The position numbers were made by a program, and so were the translations under genes. A stretch of 64,000 bases of DNA from Girardinichthys multiradiatus (Eukaryota > Chordata > Actinopteri > Cyprinodontiformes > Goodeidae): contig NC_061802.1 in NCBI RefSeq assembly GCF_021462225.1, forward strand, positions 11,000,859 to 11,064,858, written 5' to 3'. Numbering within the stretch: position 1 is the first letter of the stretch; each line of letters starts with the position of its first letter. Below, piece after piece: positions 59,901-64,000 of the stretch. The notes beneath the pieces were generated by a model. It saw only the letters and a list, made by a program, of their open reading frames with translations, had not been told where the DNA came from and ran no database searches.

Positions 59901-62900
59901 GTTCTTTTGCACAACGGGATGGAGGAACAAGGAGATGAGGCCAGCTGGAGGGTACGTCCATGCTTTCTACAGGGTTCCTTCACAGTTTCTCTATTCCATG
60001 CTTCTTTAGACAGTTGTCACTCTGGACTTGTTTGCAAGTATAAAGGTTTACTATGGATTCACTTTGGATATTTCAGAGGGCAGATTTGATGGATGCATGC
60101 ATGGGTGATGGGCAAGCGAATGGAGGGATTGGATTGATGGATGAATGGATGAAGCGATGTGATTGGTGGGTGTATTGCTGGATGGAGGGGCCAAAGGGTG
60201 ATGGACAAACAGACAGACAGTGAATAAATTCTCAGAATACAAAAACGTTTTCATTATCATCTAGATGTGGAAAGGATTTCAATCCGAGTTGCCTATTTTC
60301 CTGACCGCAAAGGAAGCTTGGATGTTTAACTGTGTTCTGCACTTTGCTGTTTCTACCCAACTGAAATGTTTAAGGGTTGTTTGTTGCTAAAGAAACATTT
60401 AAGTTAGAAGGTACCTCTCTCTATCTGTATTGTCACTAAAAATAAATGTATTGCAAATGTTCATCCTAATGAGTCTTCTGGAAGTTTAACATTAGTTTAA
60501 ATATAACAGCGTGGCACTTCCTGTGACTCAGTTTTCAGGATGTGATGGCAGTATTTTTCAGAGTGAACCAGAATTCACGTCACTTATTCAAACATTAATA
60601 AAATGTGAGACAAATAAATTGTTCAATTCAATTCAGTTTTATTTACATAGCACCAATTCACAACACATGTTGTCTCAAGGCACTTCACAACAGTCAGGTT
60701 CATATATTCCAATTAATTCTAATCATTGAACAATGCAGTCAGATTCAGTTATTTGTTTAAATTGGATAAAAAGTTTGTCTGTCTAAGGAAACCCAGCAGA
60801 TTGCATCGAGTCAGTGACTTACAGCATTCCCTCCTCCTGGATGAGCATGTAGAGACAGTGGACAGTGACTGGCGTTGACTTTGCAGCAATCCCTCATACT
60901 GAGCATGCATGTAGCGACAGTGGAGAGGAAAAACTCCCTTTTAACAGGAAGAAACCTCCAGCAGAACCAGGCTCAGTGTGAGCGGCCATCTGCCACGACC
61001 GACTGGGGGTTAGAGAGAACAGAGCAGAGACACAAAGAGAACAAAAAAGCACTGATCCAGGAGTACTTTCTATTGGAAGGAAAAGTAAATGTTGATGGAT
61101 GTAGCTCCTTTTGTCGTTTCACCTAGAAAGAAAGAACAGATATACTCTAGTTTTCAAGGTTCTCTGAAAGAGAGCACATATAATTAGTTACAGTAAAAGC
61201 TCAGTCAATCGCTATATCAAGGAGAGAGAAAGGTTTAAACACTGAAAGACAGGGCCATGTGGATCATCGGTAGAGGGTGAGCATTAAGTTGTTGCCAGCA
61301 GAAGCTTGGACGATGCCCCTCTCCAGAAAGGTGTCACAGGTAGACACAGAGTCAGGCCAGGTGTAGCTTCTAGGAAGAGAAAAGAGAGAACAAAGTTAAA
61401 AGCTGAAATAACAGCAAATAATGCAAAATTGGAGAGTAGTGTGAGAATGTAGCAAAGAGGGTGAAAGTGGTCATTATGTCCTCCAGCAGCCTATGGCTAT
61501 AGCAGCATAACTACAGAGATAGTTTCAGTTTATTTATTTATATAGCGCTTATTTACAACCATGTCGTCTCAAGGCACCCCACAAAAGGTTCGGAACAGCG
61601 CGGGGCCACCGGGGAGGAGGCCAGACCAAACCACCGAGTGCCACAGCCCGGCCACTCCAGAACAGGCCATGTGTAGGGGCACTAAGTAAAATAATAAACT
61701 GATAAAGTTTGTCCATCTTGAGCCCACTGATGGCCATTGTTATACTAAAAACCACAAGGATTGGGATACCTCTCTCTGTCAGACTGATTATAATCATTGG
61801 AAAAGAGAAGGGGTCATACAGATAGCAGAAATGGAGGGTGTGTTTGCACCTCAACCATAACTGAGCCAGTTTAGGCTAAACCTGACTCCCCCTTACTCCA
61901 ACCAACAGGGAGGGAGGAAGGCGGAGGTAAAAAATAAGGAAGATAGCTCAGGATAATGTAAGCCACTCTAACTATAAGCTTTATCAAAAAGGAAAGTTTT
62001 AAGCCTAGCCTTAAAAGTAGACAGGGTGTCTGCCTCACGGACTAAAACTGGGAGCTGGTTCCACAGGAGAGGAGCCTGATAACTAAAGGATCTGCCTCCC
62101 ATTCTACTTCTAGAGACTCTAGGAACCACCAGTAAACCTGCAGTCTGAGAACAAAGTGCCCTGTTAGGAACATATGGAACAATCAGATCTCTGATGTATG
62201 ATGGAGCTAAATCATTAAGGGCTTTATATGTGAGGAGGAGAATTTTAAATTATATTCTGGATTTAACAGGGAGCCAATGAAGGGAAGCTAAAATAGGAGA
62301 AATATGATCTCTCTTTTTAATTTTCATCAGAACTCTTGCTGCAGCATTTTGAATCAGCTGAAGGCTTTTAACTGCATTTTGTGGACATCCTGATAGTAAA
62401 GAATTACAATAGTCCAGCCTTGAAGTAACAAATGCATGGACTAGTTTTTCAGCGTCACTCCTGGATGGGATATTTCTAATGTTCTGGAGGTAAAAGAAGG
62501 AAATCCTAGAAACCTGTTTAATATGGGATTTAAATGACATGTCCTGGTCAAAAATAACACCAAGGTTTTTTACTTTATTACCAGAGGTCAATTTAATGCC
62601 ATCCAGGTTAAATGATTGACTAAGGAGTTTCTTTTTCAAAGACTCCAGTCCAAAGATGACAACTTCTGGTCATTCAAGTTTTTATATCTTCAAGACATGC
62701 TTGTAGTCTATCTGACTGGTTGGGTTCATCGGGATTTATGGATAAGTAAAGTATCATCAGCGTAACTTATCCCATGCTGCCTGATAATTTGACCTATTGG
62801 AAGCATATATATAGTAAAGAGAATTGGCCCAAGTACTGAACCCTGTGGTACTCCACAATTAACCCTGGAGTTTAAAGATGATTTATCATTTACATGAACA

Positions 62901-64000
62901 AACTGGAATCTGTCAGACAAATAAGATTTAAACCAGCCTAGCGCTGTTCCCCTGATCCCTACTGCATATTCCAGCCTTTCTAAGAGAATATTATGGTCGA
63001 CTGTATCAAATGCAGCACTGAGATCTAACAGAACCAGAACAGACACAAGTCCATTATCTGAGGCCATAAGAATATCATTAGTGACTTTCAGCAGAGCTGT
63101 TTCAGTGCTATGATGAGCTCTGAAGCCTGACTGAAACCCTTCAAACAGGTCATAGCTGTATAAATGCTCACACATTTGATTAGCAACTATTTTCTCTAGA
63201 ATTTTAGATAAGAACAGTAGATTGGATATAGGTCTGTAATTTATTAAATGATCTCGATCAAGCGAAGGTTTCTTAAGTAAAGGTTTAATTACAGCTAACT
63301 TAAAAGCCTGTGGTACATATCCATTTACTAAAGATAGATTAATCATATCTAAAATGGGGCTGGTAATCAGAGGGAACACTTCCTTAAATAATTTGGTTGG
63401 GATTGGGTCTAACATACAAGTTGAAGGTTTAGATGAAGCTAATATTTCTGATAACTCAGGAAGCTCCACAGGATCAAAACAGTCCAAACACAGACCAGGT
63501 TCTACAGTTACTTCCAATGTTGTCTCACTTGCTGAGGATGAAGTAATCATCTTCGGGAGTATGTCAAAGATTTTATTTTTAATAGAATCTATTTTATTTA
63601 AGAAGAATCCCATAAAGTCATGGCTGCTAAGGGAATTGTCAGGACTACAGTACTGCAAAACTGGCTACAGTTATTTCATTTCATTACATTTAGCCAGACT
63701 TTCTTGAGATCTCTTAAAGTCATCCTGACCAGTAGTTCTTTAAGCTTTCTGAAGGTCTTTTAATGTTTTCCTTGGACTTTGGCTGTCATTGAGTTTTGTT
63801 TTACTTGGTTTTCCAGGACAACTATACTTTCTTTTGCAACCTGGACTCGAAAGGCACATGTTATCGCTTTGAGGTCTCCCTGAGTGGACCCGCCATCGAG
63901 CTGCACAACTGCATGGCCAAACTGCTAGCTCATCCTCTTCAGAGACCTTTCCAGAGTCACGCATCCTACAGCCTGCTGGAGGGGGACGACGCCCCAGACA
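56983..64000 (+). CDS. babam1: BABAM1 (MERIT40/NBA1), BRCA1-A and BRISC complex subunit, 3' end cut by window
   Basis: Scaffold subunit of the BRCA1-A and BRISC complexes, which hold the K63-specific deubiquitinase BRCC36. Coding exons: 56983-57432, 58372-58430, 58518-58638, 59329-59407, 59487-59511, 59603-59732, 59865-59951, 63817-64000 and beyond; 378 codons plus one base are visible. By comparison with human BABAM1 only a short acidic tail after [12 protein letters not shown] should be missing. The exon with the ATG starts at 56969 after a TTTATCAG acceptor, so the 5'UTR is spliced. The N-terminal 150 residues look disordered and include [10 protein letters not shown], holding an Akt-type RxRxxS site at S24 and a tankyrase-type RxxxxG motif (R23-G28). 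The VWA-like fold begins at [19 protein letters not shown] (exons 1-2), followed by [60 protein letters not shown] and the conserved [15 protein letters not shown]. The N-terminal exon is longer than in human. Intron 7 is expanded by a 3 kb L2 LINE. Confidence 0.96.
57620..58200 (+). mobile_element. Degenerate Tc1-like fragment in a babam1 intron
   Basis: The words AGTCAAGCACAATGGTGGAGGGTAAAAAATTGGGCTTGTTTCGCAGCCACAGGAACTGGGAACTTTGAAGTTGTTGAG match the VKHNGGG...[16 protein letters not shown] central block of Tc1 transposases, across frame breaks. Confidence 0.55.
58687..59166. mobile_element. Small hAT-like non-autonomous element in babam1 intron
   Basis: Left part CTGGGGTTCCCAAAGTGGGGGTCGGGACCCC and right part GGTTTCCAGGCTGAAACCCTG are terminal words of a common fish hAT-type element; the interior is AT-rich (AAATAAATATTTAATGAA) with no transposase. 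It lies between babam1 exons 58518-58638 and 59329-59407. Confidence 0.5.
60085..60195. repeat. Imperfect (GATG)n-type microsatellite
   Basis: Irregular GGATGGATG, GATGGATGAATGGATGAA words in babam1 intron 7. Confidence 0.7.
60625..63640 (-). mobile_element. L2-type LINE, second copy, 5'-truncated, in babam1 intron 7
   Basis: Same family, orientation and 3' layout as the copy at 42.4 kb; a 101-residue frame in its 3' region (61,854-61,549) is identical to that at 43,609-43,304. RT blocks in the frame 63,658-62,726: [66 protein letters not shown]. The catalytic motif reads SYADD, but a few residues before it and the sequence after it (TLLIHKSR) are disturbed. The C-terminal part, 62,639-62,250, is frame-broken from it. 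The truncated 5' end is near 63,640. No Tc1 insertion here, so it keeps the intact site GCATATATATAGTAAAG. Confidence 0.9.

Overview
This is a ray-finned (teleost) fish nuclear genome window. Three protein-coding genes with conventional GT-AG introns sit in AT-rich DNA full of fish-type transposable elements: Tc1/mariner, L2-type and Rex1/Babar-type LINEs, and small hAT-like elements. I recognise no rRNA or tRNA gene, CRISPR array or bacterial feature.

The genes are nr2f6 (minus strand, 9,888 down to 1,101; orphan nuclear receptor of the COUP-TF group, 5 coding exons, 406 aa), ushbp1 (minus, 41,926 down to 31,894; coiled-coil USH1C/harmonin-binding protein of the MCC family, 14 coding exons, 701 aa) and babam1 (plus, 56,983 to beyond the right edge; MERIT40/NBA1 of the BRCA1-A and BRISC deubiquitinase complexes, 8 coding exons seen, last one cut by the window). 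I joined all three exon by exon. Reading phase is kept across every junction, and the two complete genes give open frames close in length to the human proteins (404 and 703 aa, from memory). Human chromosome 19p13 carries NR2F6-USHBP1-BABAM1 in this order, so the window is a conserved vertebrate gene block. The neighbours do not form one pathway: one is a transcriptional repressor, one a PDZ-ligand scaffold, one a DNA-damage/deubiquitinase adaptor.

Layout. 1-1,100: fossil Tc1 transposon and the region downstream of nr2f6. 1.1-9.9 kb: nr2f6, with a fossil Tc1, a 20-bp tandem array and a solo LINE tail in introns. 9.9-31.9 kb: about 22 kb between nr2f6 and ushbp1, with Tc1 fossils, LINE pieces (two Rex1 copies at 28.7-31.4 kb), microsatellites and a few GC-richer non-repeat islands that may be regulatory, one with CCAAT and TATA boxes near 24.1 kb. 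31.9-41.9 kb: ushbp1. 42.4-52.3 kb: a roughly 5 kb L2-type LINE split by a 1.55 kb Tc1/Passport-like transposon and by a roughly 3.2 kb Rex1/Babar LINE. 52.3-55 kb: more Tc1 and MITE fossils. 55.1-64 kb: babam1, whose intron 7 holds a second, near-identical but 5'-truncated copy of the same L2 element.

I see no new gene system. The most notable items are the nested transposon stack with its own empty-site reference, an nr2f6 splice donor abutting transposon sequence, direct L2 repeats that bracket most of babam1, and the orphan CCAAT/TATA promoter-like island.
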